A DNA stretch of 64,000 bases, from positions 11,918-75,917 of the forward strand of contig JBMSQB010000007.1 in the NCBI GenBank assembly GCA_049423065.1, read 5' to 3'. Positions within the stretch are counted from its first letter, which is position 1. The number at the start of each line of letters is the position of its first letter. Of this stretch, positions 35,614-43,842 are shown in pieces. This DNA comes from SYIM01 sp041182885 (GTDB lineage Bacteria > Pseudomonadota > Gammaproteobacteria > Burkholderiales > Burkholderiaceae_E). Position numbers and translations under genes: made by a program. The notes beneath the pieces were generated by a model, which worked only from the letters and a program-made list of their open reading frames with translations, had not been told where the DNA came from and searched no databases.

Positions 35614-36513
35614 TCAGCCAAGGCGCTCTCCCGTGAGGCGCCAAAGTGCTTCGCGGTATTTGTCGGCGGTTTGTGCGATGACCTGTGCGGGCAAGGGCGG
35701 AGCCGGCGGGCGCTTGCCCCAGCCGCTGAGGGTTTCAAGGTAATCGCGCACGAACTGCTTGTCGTAGGACGGAGGCGATTGACCCACCTGGTACTGATCG
35801 GCTGGCCAGAATCGCGACGAGTCAGCCGTGAGCACTTCGTCCATCAGGTAGAGCGTATCGTTGGCGTCGAGCCCAAACTCGAATTTGGTGTCTGCAATGA
35901 TGATGCCGCGCTCGGCCGCATAGGCGTTTGCCCGGCGATAGAGTTCGAGGCTGATTTCGCGAATCCGCCTGGCAAGCGGCTCGCCCACGCGCACCACCAT
36001 CTCGTCGAACGAAATGTTCTCGTCGTGCTCGCCCAGTTCGGCCTTGGCAGCCGGGGTGAAGATGGGCTCGGGAAGCTTCTCTGCCATGCGCAGACCCGCG
36101 GGCAGCGCAATGCCACAGACGCCACCGGATTGCTGGTAGTCCTTCCAGCCCGAGCCGATCAGATACCCCCGCACCACCGCTTCGACCAGGATCGGACGCA
36201 GCCGCCGAACCACCATGGACCGTTCGGCCACCTGCCCGCGCTCGGACTCCGCCACCACCGCTTCCGGCCGCTGATCGAGCAGATGGTTGGGCACCACATC
36301 GCCAAGCTTCTTCAGCCAGAAGAGCGTCATGCGATTGAGCACACGCCCCTTGTCGGGAATGGGCTCACCCATCACCACATCAAAGGCCGACAGGCGATCG
36401 GTGGTCACGATCAGCAACCGGTCCTCTCCGACCGCGTAGTTGTCGCGAACCTTGCCGCGACCGAGCAGCGGCAGCGACTGGAGCGTGGACTGGTGAAGCG
36501 GAGCGGAGCTCAT
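35614..36513 (-). CDS. purC: Phosphoribosylaminoimidazole-succinocarboxamide synthase
   Basis: A 299-residue SAICAR synthetase of the longer type. It shows LLGRGKVRDNYAV, TDRLSAFDVVMGEPIPDKG, VVRGYLIGSGWKDY and IIADTKFEFGLD. It joins CAIR and aspartate with ATP. It follows fba by 28 nt on the same strand and precedes purE, matching a block conserved in Burkholderiales. Confidence 0.97.
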   Translation of the reverse strand: MSSAPLHQSTLQSLPLLGRGKVRDNYAVGEDRLLIVTTDRLSAFDVVMGEPIPDKGRVLNRMTLFWLKKLGDVVPNHLLDQRPEAVVAESERGQVAERSMVVRRLRPILVEAVVRGYLIGSGWKDYQQSGGVCGIALPAGLRMAEKLPEPIFTPAAKAELGEHDENISFDEMVVRVGEPLARRIREISLELYRRANAYAAERGIIIADTKFEFGLDANDTLYLMDEVLTADSSRFWPADQYQVGQSPPSYDKQFVRDYLETLSGWGKRPPAPPLPAQVIAQTADKYREALWRLTGERLG

Positions 36514-36541
36514 GAGGACAGCGCCTTGATGGGATGACGCC

Positions 36542-37606
36542 TCAGTGGACCGCCTGCGCGAGGTCACCGCTCGCGTAGCGGCTGACCATGACCGACAGCG
36601 ACACCGGACGAATACGACTGCCCCGGCCTTCGCAGCTGAACTCGCGATAGCGCTGCAGGCAGATGCGGCGCGCGGCCTCGCGAGCCGGCTTGAGATATTC
36701 GCGGGGGTCGAACTTGTCGGGATGCTCAGCCATGAAACGGCGGATTGCACCGGTCATGGCGAGCCGGATGTCGGTGTCGATATTGATCTTGCGAACCCCG
36801 TGGCGGATCGCCTCCTGGATTTCCTCGACCGGCACGCCGTAGGTTTCCTTCATGGCGCCGCCAAACTGGCGAATTTCAGCGAGCAGGTCCTGGGGAACGG
36901 ACGACGAGCCATGCATGACCAGATGCGTATTGGGGATGCGGGCGTGAATTTCGCGGACGCGACCGATGGCAAGCGTTTCGCCAGTGGGCTTGCGCGAGAA
37001 TTTGTAGGCGCCATGCGAGGTGCCGATCGCGATCGCAAGCGCATCCACCTGAGTCTGCCGAACGAAGTCGGCCGCCTGCTCGGGGTCGGTGAGCAGCTGC
37101 TCGCGGGTCATGGTGCCCTCGGCACCGTGACCGTCTTCCTTGTCGCCCTTCATGGTTTCGAGTGAGCCCAGGCAGCCGAGCTCGCCCTCCACAGTGATGC
37201 CGAGCGCGTGCGCCATGTCGACCACCTTGCGGGTGACCTCCACGTTGTAGTCGTAGCTCGCGATGGTTTTGCCGTCTTCGCGCAGCGACCCGTCCATCAT
37301 GACCGAAGAGAACCCGAGGTCGATCGCACCGCGGCAGATATCGGGCGACTGCCCGTGATCCTGATGCATGACCACGGGCACCTTGGGATACGCCTCGATG
37401 GCCGCCTCGATGAGATGCTTCAGGAACGCCTCGCCAGCGTATTTCCGCGCGCCAGCCGAGGCCTGCATGATCACCGGGGCATCAAGCTCGGCGGCAGCCG
37501 ACATGATCGCCTGCACCTGCTCAAGGTTGTTGACGTTGAACGCCGGGATTCCATAGCCATTTTCGGCAGCGTCATCGAGTAGCTGCCGCATCGAAACCAG
37601 GGGCAT
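36542..37606 (-). CDS. fba: Fructose-bisphosphate aldolase, class II
   Basis: A 354-residue zinc aldolase of the Calvin-cycle/type B subgroup. Zinc-binding residues lie in VVMHQDHG, EGELGCLGS and HGSSS blocks; the phosphate loop is in the GAIRRF... region. ATG at 37606 follows AAGGAG by 8 nt. It cleaves fructose 1,6-bisphosphate to the two triose phosphates in glycolysis, or the reverse. It is divergent from pyk; the 210-bp gap between them has no strong promoter match that I can defend. Confidence 0.96.
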   Translation of the reverse strand: MPLVSMRQLLDDAAENGYGIPAFNVNNLEQVQAIMSAAAELDAPVIMQASAGARKYAGEAFLKHLIEAAIEAYPKVPVVMHQDHGQSPDICRGAIDLGFSSVMMDGSLREDGKTIASYDYNVEVTRKVVDMAHALGITVEGELGCLGSLETMKGDKEDGHGAEGTMTREQLLTDPEQAADFVRQTQVDALAIAIGTSHGAYKFSRKPTGETLAIGRVREIHARIPNTHLVMHGSSSVPQDLLAEIRQFGGAMKETYGVPVEEIQEAIRHGVRKINIDTDIRLAMTGAIRRFMAEHPDKFDPREYLKPAREAARRICLQRYREFSCEGRGSRIRPVSLSVMVSRYASGDLAQAVH

Positions 37607-37816
37607 GGGGACGACTCCTTGGGCACTGTTGGGGGATAACCCGCAATTATCGCCTAACTGCGTGCCAGACGCTTCACGACGGTCGCGCGGCCCCGGGGTA
37701 TCGGTTCCCGCTCTTCGCCCACCGCGCAACCCTGCAAAAAGACAAGGCGAAGTCGGTGTCTCTCATGCAGAATAGCCTCACCGGGCCGAGCCGCCCATTG
37801 CCCAGTCGAGGCCTTC

Positions 37817-39253
37817 GTGAGCAGACCCGTTCCCCGTGCCACCAAAATTGTTGCGACGCTTGGGCCCGCGTCGTCCTCGCCCGAGGTGCTCGAGCGCATG
37901 ATCCGCGCCGGCGTCGATGTGGTTCGGATGAATTTTTCGCATGGCAGCGCAGCCGCACATACCGAAACCGTGGCACTGGTGCGGCGTATCGCCGAGCAGT
38001 GCGGACGGGGAATCGGGGTGCTCGCAGACCTTCAGGGGCCGAAGATCCGCATCGGCAAATTCGCCGAGGGCAAGATATCGCTCGAGCCCGGCATGCCCTT
38101 TGCCTTCGACACCGACTGCACGCTGGGCGACATCGCTCAGGTCGGACTCGACTACAAGGAACTGGTCAACGATGTCCGGGCGAACGACACCCTGCTCCTG
38201 AATGATGGTCGCATGGTGATGAAGGTCGACCGGGTTCACGCCAACCGTATCGAATGTACGGTTGTGGTGGGCGGCGTCCTGTCCGACCGCAAGGGCATCA
38301 ACCGTCAGGGCGGCGGCTTGTCGGCGCCGGCGCTGACGGCAAAGGACATGGACGACATCCGCACCGCGACGGCATTCGGGGCTGATTTCATCGCCGTCTC
38401 GTTTCCGAAGAATGCCGCCGACATGTACATGGCACGCGAACTCGCGCGGGCGTCTGGCGGCAAGGCGCTCATGATCGCCAAGATCGAACGCTACGAGGCA
38501 ATCGACAACCTGGAAGAGATCCTGAAGGCATCCGACGGCATCATGGTCGCGCGCGGCGATCTGGCGGTTGAAGTGGGCGATGCCACGGTGCCGGCGCTTC
38601 AGAAAAAAATGATCCGGATGGCGCGCGAACACAACCGTCTCACCATCACTGCCACCCAGATGATGGAATCGATGATCGAGTCGCCTGTTCCGACCCGCGC
38701 TGAAGTCTCCGATGTGGCCAATGCAGTGCTCGATGGCACCGACGCGGTCATGCTGTCAGCCGAGACGGCCGCCGGGAAATATCCGGTTGAAACCATCGAG
38801 GCCATGGCGCGCGTCTGCTTCGAGGCCGACCGCTCGCAGAACACACGGCTCGATGGCGAGTTCCTCAACCGCACCTTCACCCGGATCGACCAGTCAATTG
38901 CAATGAGTGCGCTGTTTGTCGCATCGCATCTGAAGGTCAAGGCGATCGCTGCGCTCACCCAGTCGGGTTCCACCGCGCTGTGGGCCTCTCGCCTCGATTC
39001 CGGCGTGCCTGTCTATGCGCTCACCCCCGAAGAAAGCAGCCGCCGCCGCATGTGCCTCTATCGCGAGGTGCATCCGCTGATGATGCGCTATGAGTCGGTC
39101 GATCGTGAACTGCTTCTGCGCGAAGCCGAGGAGCTGCTCCTGCGCGAGGGCGTCGTGGAAAAGGGCGACCTGCTGGTGATCACGATCGGCGAGCCGATCG
39201 GAAAATCGGGCGGCACCAACACCATGAAGATTGTGCGGGTGGGCGAACACTGA
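37817..39253 (+). CDS. pyk: Pyruvate kinase
   Basis: A 478-residue pyruvate kinase. Motifs: KIVATLGPASS, VVRMNFSHGS, the catalytic lysine in MIAKIERYEAIDNLEEI, the MVARGDLAVEVG metal-binding block and TATQMMESMI. It makes pyruvate and ATP from phosphoenolpyruvate. GTG start after a GAGG box. It is on the plus strand between fba and pgk, both minus; in related bacteria all are usually co-directional, so pyk appears turned round in place. Confidence 0.97.
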   Translation: MSRPVPRATKIVATLGPASSSPEVLERMIRAGVDVVRMNFSHGSAAAHTETVALVRRIAEQCGRGIGVLADLQGPKIRIGKFAEGKISLEPGMPFAFDTDCTLGDIAQVGLDYKELVNDVRANDTLLLNDGRMVMKVDRVHANRIECTVVVGGVLSDRKGINRQGGGLSAPALTAKDMDDIRTATAFGADFIAVSFPKNAADMYMARELARASGGKALMIAKIERYEAIDNLEEILKASDGIMVARGDLAVEVGDATVPALQKKMIRMAREHNRLTITATQMMESMIESPVPTRAEVSDVANAVLDGTDAVMLSAETAAGKYPVETIEAMARVCFEADRSQNTRLDGEFLNRTFTRIDQSIAMSALFVASHLKVKAIAALTQSGSTALWASRLDSGVPVYALTPEESSRRRMCLYREVHPLMMRYESVDRELLLREAEELLLREGVVEKGDLLVITIGEPIGKSGGTNTMKIVRVGEH

Positions 39254-39257
39254 GCCG

Positions 39258-39292
39258 GGCCTGACGCACCGCACGGCGTGGCGCGTCGGGCC
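39258..39292. other. Strong hairpin between pyk and pgk stops
   Basis: A 10-bp near-perfect inverted repeat (GGCCTGACGC 39258-39267, GCGTCGGGCC 39283-39292, one G-T wobble) in the 73-bp space between convergent pyk and pgk. No T-run follows on either strand, so it is not a classic terminator, though it may help stop transcription from both sides. Confidence 0.35.
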
Positions 39293-39326
39293 GTTGGGGG
39301 CGGTGATCGCTCGGCGATAAAGCAGG

Positions 39327-40511
39327 TCAGCTCGCGTGCCGCGCCGCGAGCGCCGCCACCGCGGGCAGGGTTCGCCCCTCGAGAAACTCGAGGAAAGCGC
39401 CACCTCCCGTGGAAATGTAATCGACCCGATCGGTGACCCCGAACTTCGCGATGGCGGCGAGCGTATCGCCGCCCCCCGCAATCGAGAACGCTTTCGAGTC
39501 GGCAATCGCCCGCGCGATGGTTTGCGTGCCGTGCGAGAAGCTTTCGAATTCGAAGACGCCAACCGGTCCATTCCAGACAATGGTGCCGGCCTGCCTCAAC
39601 CGCTCGGCCAGGGTGGCCGCTGTCGCGGGACCAATGTCAAGAATCATGTCGGCGTCGGTCACATCGGTGGCCCGCCTGATGGTGGCCGGCGCATCGGCCG
39701 CGAAGGTGGGCGCGCAGACCACGTCAACGGGTATGGGCACCTGCGCACCCCGTGCAGCCATCAGGTCAATGATGCTGCGCGCTTCGTGAAGGAGGTCGCG
39801 CTCGGCAAGCGATTTTCCGATCGGCAACCCAGCCGCCAGCATGAAGGTATTGGCAATCCCGCCGCCCACAATCAGCTGATCGACGCGGGCGGCAAGCGAC
39901 TTGAGGATGGTGAGCTTGGTGGACACCTTGGAGCCGGCAACGATCGCCACCAGCGGTCGTCGGGGGTCGCCCAGCGCCCGCCCCAGTGCATCGAGTTCAG
40001 CCGCAAGCAGCGGCCCCGCACAGGCAACCGGCGCAAACCGCGCCATGCCGTGCGTGGTGGCTTCGGCACGATGTGCGGTGCCAAAGGCATCGTTCACATA
40101 AATGTCGCAGAGCGCGGCCATCTTGCGGGCGAGCGCCTCGTCGTCTTTTTTCTCACCCTTGTTGCAACGGCAATTCTCAAGGAGCAGCACTTCGCCCGGC
40201 TGCACCGTGAATGCACCATCGACCCAGTTGGCCTTCAGCGGCACCGGCCGGCCGAGCAGTTCGGCCATGCGGGCTGCAATCGGGGCGAGCGAATCATCGG
40301 GCTTCAACTCGCCTTCGGTGGGACGCCCCAGGTGCGAGGTGACCATGACCGCGGCGCCGGCCTCCAGACAGTGCCGGATCGCGGGCAGCGACGCCCGGAT
40401 CCGCGTGTCGTCGGTGATGGCAAGCGAATCGTCCTGCGGAACATTGAGATCGGCACGGATGAAGACCCGCTTGCCGGCCAGATCAAGATCGGTGAGGCGC
40501 CTGAACTGCAT
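39327..40511 (-). CDS. pgk: Phosphoglycerate kinase
   Basis: A 394-residue two-domain kinase. It has RADLNVPQDD, the TSHLGRP block near the N-terminus, ENCRCNKGEKK, VAIVAGSKVSTKL, and the C-terminal GGGDTLAAI and STGGGAFLEFLEG nucleotide blocks. It makes ATP from 1,3-bisphosphoglycerate in glycolysis. It starts 3 nt after the gap stop, and the two form a unit with tkt. Confidence 0.97.
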   Translation of the reverse strand: MQFRRLTDLDLAGKRVFIRADLNVPQDDSLAITDDTRIRASLPAIRHCLEAGAAVMVTSHLGRPTEGELKPDDSLAPIAARMAELLGRPVPLKANWVDGAFTVQPGEVLLLENCRCNKGEKKDDEALARKMAALCDIYVNDAFGTAHRAEATTHGMARFAPVACAGPLLAAELDALGRALGDPRRPLVAIVAGSKVSTKLTILKSLAARVDQLIVGGGIANTFMLAAGLPIGKSLAERDLLHEARSIIDLMAARGAQVPIPVDVVCAPTFAADAPATIRRATDVTDADMILDIGPATAATLAERLRQAGTIVWNGPVGVFEFESFSHGTQTIARAIADSKAFSIAGGGDTLAAIAKFGVTDRVDYISTGGGAFLEFLEGRTLPAVAALAARHAS

Positions 40512-40514
40512 GGT

Positions 40515-41525
40515 TCAGCGCGCGTTCATGAGTGCGACCGTGGTGTCGAGCATCCGGTTCGAGAAGCCCCACTCGTTGTCGTACCAGCTGCTGACTTTCA
40601 CCAGGCGACCCGACACCTTGGTGAGGGTGGCATCGAAGGTGCTGGAGGCCGGGTTGTGGTTGAAGTCGACAGAAACCAGTTGTTCCTCGGTGTAGGCGAG
40701 CACGCCCTTCAGCGCCCCTTCCGCAGCCTCTTTCATGATGGCATTCACCTCGGCCACGGTCGTGTCGCGTGCCGCAACAAACGAGAGATCGACCACCGAC
40801 ACGTTGATGGTCGGCACGCGCATGGCATAGCCATCGAGCCGACCATTCAGTTCCGGCAGCACCAGCCCGACCGCGGCAGCGGCGCCGGTCTTGGTGGGGA
40901 TCATCGACATGGTGGCCGAGCGCGCCCGGCGGAGATCCTCGTGGTAGACGTCGGTGAGCACCTGATCGTTGGTGTAGGCGTGAATGGTGGTCATGAGACC
41001 GTTCAGCAGGCCAATCCGGTCATGGAGGGGCTTGACCACCGGCGCGAGGCAGTTGGTGGTGCAGGAGGCATTGGAAATCACGGTGTGCGAGGCACGCAGC
41101 ACATCATGATTGACGCCGTAGACCACGGTCGCGTCAACATCCTTGCCACCCGGCGCCGAGATCACGACTTTTTTCGCGCCACCGCTGAGGTGTGCCGACG
41201 CCTTTTCCTTGCTCGTGAAGAAGCCTGTGCACTCGAGCACCACGTCAACGCCCAGTTCGCCCCAGGGCAACGCCGCCGGGTTGCGATTGGAAAGCACCCG
41301 GATGCGGTCGCCATTGACCACGATGGAATCGCCATCCACCGTGACGGTGCCCGGGAACCGGCCGTGCGCCGTGTCGTACTGGGTGAGATGGGCGTTGATC
41401 TTTGCATCGCCCAGATCGTTGATCGCGACGATTTCGATGGGGTGCTTTTTTCCGCCCTCATAGTGGGCCCGGAGGATGTTGCGCCCGATTCGGCCATAGC
41501 CGTTGATCGCGACTCGAATGGTCAT
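40515..41525 (-). CDS. gap: Glyceraldehyde-3-phosphate dehydrogenase, type I
   Basis: A 336-residue GAPDH. The nucleotide loop is INGYGRIGRNIL, the catalytic cysteine is Cys155 in SNASCTTNCL, and the INDL block after the second strand suggests NAD preference. HAYTNDQ and WYDNEWG close the family pattern. ATG at 41525 has a GGGAGA box 8 nt upstream; the longer frame adds unrelated sequence. It is between tkt and pgk. Confidence 0.97.
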   Translation of the reverse strand: MTIRVAINGYGRIGRNILRAHYEGGKKHPIEIVAINDLGDAKINAHLTQYDTAHGRFPGTVTVDGDSIVVNGDRIRVLSNRNPAALPWGELGVDVVLECTGFFTSKEKASAHLSGGAKKVVISAPGGKDVDATVVYGVNHDVLRASHTVISNASCTTNCLAPVVKPLHDRIGLLNGLMTTIHAYTNDQVLTDVYHEDLRRARSATMSMIPTKTGAAAAVGLVLPELNGRLDGYAMRVPTINVSVVDLSFVAARDTTVAEVNAIMKEAAEGALKGVLAYTEEQLVSVDFNHNPASSTFDATLTKVSGRLVKVSSWYDNEWGFSNRMLDTTVALMNAR

Positions 41526-41583
41526 CGAAAATTCTCCCTGATGAGCAATGACATGGATGTGAAAGGATGAGGGCGCCTGACGT

Positions 41584-43674
41584 TCACCGGCGCTGGGCTG
41601 CCCGCCGCCGCAGCACCTCGCGCACGGTGTTGGCCACATTGTCGGCAGTGAAGCCGAAGAGTTTGTTGAGCGCGCCTGCGGGTGCAGATTCGCCGAAGCT
41701 GTCGATACCCACCACGGCATCTACGCCGTATTTCCACCAGAAGTCGGTCACGCCGGCCTCAACGGCAATGCGCGGCACACCGGCAGGCAACACGGCCGCG
41801 CGATAGGCAGTGCTCTGCCTGTCGAACACGGTGGTGGAGGGCATGGAAACAATGCGCACCTCGATGCCGTCGGCGGCGAGTTGATCACGCGCGGCAAGCG
41901 CAAGGCCCAGCTCGGAACCGGTTGCGATCAGCACCGCCTTCGCGCCAGCGGCGTCACGCAGCACGTAGGCACCGCGCGAAATCGCATCGACCTGAGTGCT
42001 TGAGCGGGTGACAAACGGCACCGCCTGCCTCGAAAACAGGAGCGAACTCGGCCCGTTGGCCCGCGCGATCGCCTCCGCCCACGCCACGGCCGACTCGACC
42101 GGATCGGCAGGCCGCCACACATCCATGAACGGAATGAGCCGAAGCGATGCGGCATGCTCGACCGGCTGGTGGGTAGGGCCGTCTTCGCCCAGGCCGATGG
42201 AATCATGGGTGAACACGAAAATGACGCGCTGCTTCATGAGCGCCGCCATGCGGAGCGCGTTCCGCGAGTAATCGGAGAACGTGAGGAAGGTGCCGCCGTA
42301 GGGAATGAAGCCGCCGTGCAGCGCGAGTCCGTTCATGATGGCGCTCATGCCGAATTCGCGTACGCCGTAGTTGATGTGCCGCCCGGGCGGGGTGCCCGCG
42401 GGCAGTTCCGCCCGCAGGGCGCCGCACCCGCGAAAATCGGTCAGGTTGCTGCCCGTGAGGTCGGCCGATCCCCCGATCAGTTCGCCCAGCGCAGGACCGA
42501 AGTGATTGAGCGCGTTTTGCGAGGCCTTGCGGGTGGCAATGGTTTCGGCCCGGGCGATGGCATCGGCGATGGCGGCGCTGCGCGCATCATCAAACGAATC
42601 GCCCAGTTCGCCCGCCATGCGCCGCTCGAATTCGGCGGCAAGCGCCGGATGAGCGCGGCGGTAGGCCTCAAACCGATGCTGCCAGTCTGCCTCGCGCGCC
42701 ACCCCACCCGCGCGACCATCCCAGGCGACACGCACGGCGTCGGGAATCTCGAACGGCGCCGCGGTCCAGCCGATGGCGGCGCGCGTGGCCTCGATCTCGG
42801 CCGCTCCCAGCGGCTCGCCGTGCGCCTTGGCGCTGTTGGCCCGACCGGGCGAGCCCTTGCCGATGATGGTGCGACACTGAATCAGCGTGGGCGCGAAAAC
42901 ACCGTCGCGGCCCTCGCGTGCCCACAGCCGGGCCTGCTCGATCGCCGATTTCACGGCGGCCACATCATGCCCGTCCACCCCGCCGATCACGTGCCAGCCG
43001 TAGGCGCGGAACCGGGCCGCGGTGTCGTCGCTGAACCAGTGGCGCACTTCACCGTCGATGGAAATGCCATTGTCGTCATAAAGCACGATGAGGCGCGACA
43101 GCCGATGCGTGCCCGCAAGTGAACACGCTTCGTGCGAAATGCCTTCCATCAGGCAGCCATCGCCTGCGAACACCCAGGTGAGGTGATCGACGATCGTGTG
43201 ACCGTCGCGATTGAATTCCGCGGCCAGCAGTTTTTCCGCAAGCGCCATACCCACGGCATTGGCGAGCCCCTGGCCCAGCGGGCCGGTGGTGGTTTCGATG
43301 CCAGGGGTGATGCCCACCTCGGGATGACCAGGTGTACGCGAATGAAGCTGACGGAAATTGCGCAGCTCGCTGACCGGGAGATCGTAGCCGGTGAGATGGA
43401 GGAGCGCATAGAGCAGCATGGAGCCGTGCCCGTTCGAGAGCACAAAGCGGTCACGGTCGGACCAGCGCGGGTTGGCGGGGTTGTGCGAGAGCACGCCCGA
43501 CCACAACGCCACCGCAATTTCAGCCATGCCCATCGGCATGCCAGGGTGGCCCGAGTTGGCCTGCTGCACAGCATCCATGGCGAGCGCACGGATCGCTGCG
43601 GCCATGCGCGCCGACAACGGCCCGGAGGAGACAGCGGCTGGTGCTGCAGTGACTGGATCGCGCGTTTCGCCCAT
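41584..43674 (-). CDS. tkt: Transketolase
   Basis: A 696-residue transketolase. It has the thiamine diphosphate motif GDGCLMEGISHEA (GDG...), the N-terminal QQANSGHPGMPMGMAE, and in the central domain FTHDSIGLGEDGPTHQPVEH. It exchanges two-carbon units in the pentose phosphate pathway. It heads the tkt-gap-pgk unit on the minus strand, transcribed from a region it shares with the divergent polyamine gene. Confidence 0.97.
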   Translation of the reverse strand: MGETRDPVTAAPAAVSSGPLSARMAAAIRALAMDAVQQANSGHPGMPMGMAEIAVALWSGVLSHNPANPRWSDRDRFVLSNGHGSMLLYALLHLTGYDLPVSELRNFRQLHSRTPGHPEVGITPGIETTTGPLGQGLANAVGMALAEKLLAAEFNRDGHTIVDHLTWVFAGDGCLMEGISHEACSLAGTHRLSRLIVLYDDNGISIDGEVRHWFSDDTAARFRAYGWHVIGGVDGHDVAAVKSAIEQARLWAREGRDGVFAPTLIQCRTIIGKGSPGRANSAKAHGEPLGAAEIEATRAAIGWTAAPFEIPDAVRVAWDGRAGGVAREADWQHRFEAYRRAHPALAAEFERRMAGELGDSFDDARSAAIADAIARAETIATRKASQNALNHFGPALGELIGGSADLTGSNLTDFRGCGALRAELPAGTPPGRHINYGVREFGMSAIMNGLALHGGFIPYGGTFLTFSDYSRNALRMAALMKQRVIFVFTHDSIGLGEDGPTHQPVEHAASLRLIPFMDVWRPADPVESAVAWAEAIARANGPSSLLFSRQAVPFVTRSSTQVDAISRGAYVLRDAAGAKAVLIATGSELGLALAARDQLAADGIEVRIVSMPSTTVFDRQSTAYRAAVLPAGVPRIAVEAGVTDFWWKYGVDAVVGIDSFGESAPAGALNKLFGFTADNVANTVREVLRRRAAQRR

Positions 43675-43751
43675 GCGGAAGACTCCCCGGACTCAAGCCT
43701 TGCGGCCGATGCGGTTGATCGGCGTCGTTTGACGGCTGGAGAAAACCCGAA

Positions 43752-43760
43752 ATTCTAACA
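43752..43760 (-). promoter_or_regulatory. Candidate extended -10 promoter for tkt-gap-pgk
   Basis: On the minus strand TGTTAGAAT (43760 to 43752) matches the extended -10 pattern TGnTAnAAT. There is no good -35. The transcript would start near 43745, about 70 nt before the tkt ATG. Pattern match only. Confidence 0.45.
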
Positions 43761-43798
43761 AAGCGGCGGGGCGAACCCGGGGGCCGGCAGCCCCCCGT

Positions 43799-43807
43799 TG
43801 CTATACT
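43799..43807 (+). promoter_or_regulatory. Candidate extended -10 promoter for the SpeD-SpeE fusion gene
   Basis: TGCTATACT at 43799-43807 is an extended -10 (TG, one base, TATACT) with no -35. The start of transcription would be near 43814, leaving a leader of about 29 nt before the ATG at 43843. It points away from the tkt promoter, about 40 bp off. Confidence 0.5.
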
Positions 43808-43842
43808 CGAAGGCTTTGCGGATTCCGGTCCGCGGGGTTCGA

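Noticed and set aside
37607..37816. Promoter boxes in the divergent gap of fba and pyk
   Set aside because: A GATAAT on the minus strand is present, but no -35 at 16-18 bp and no good match on the plus strand.
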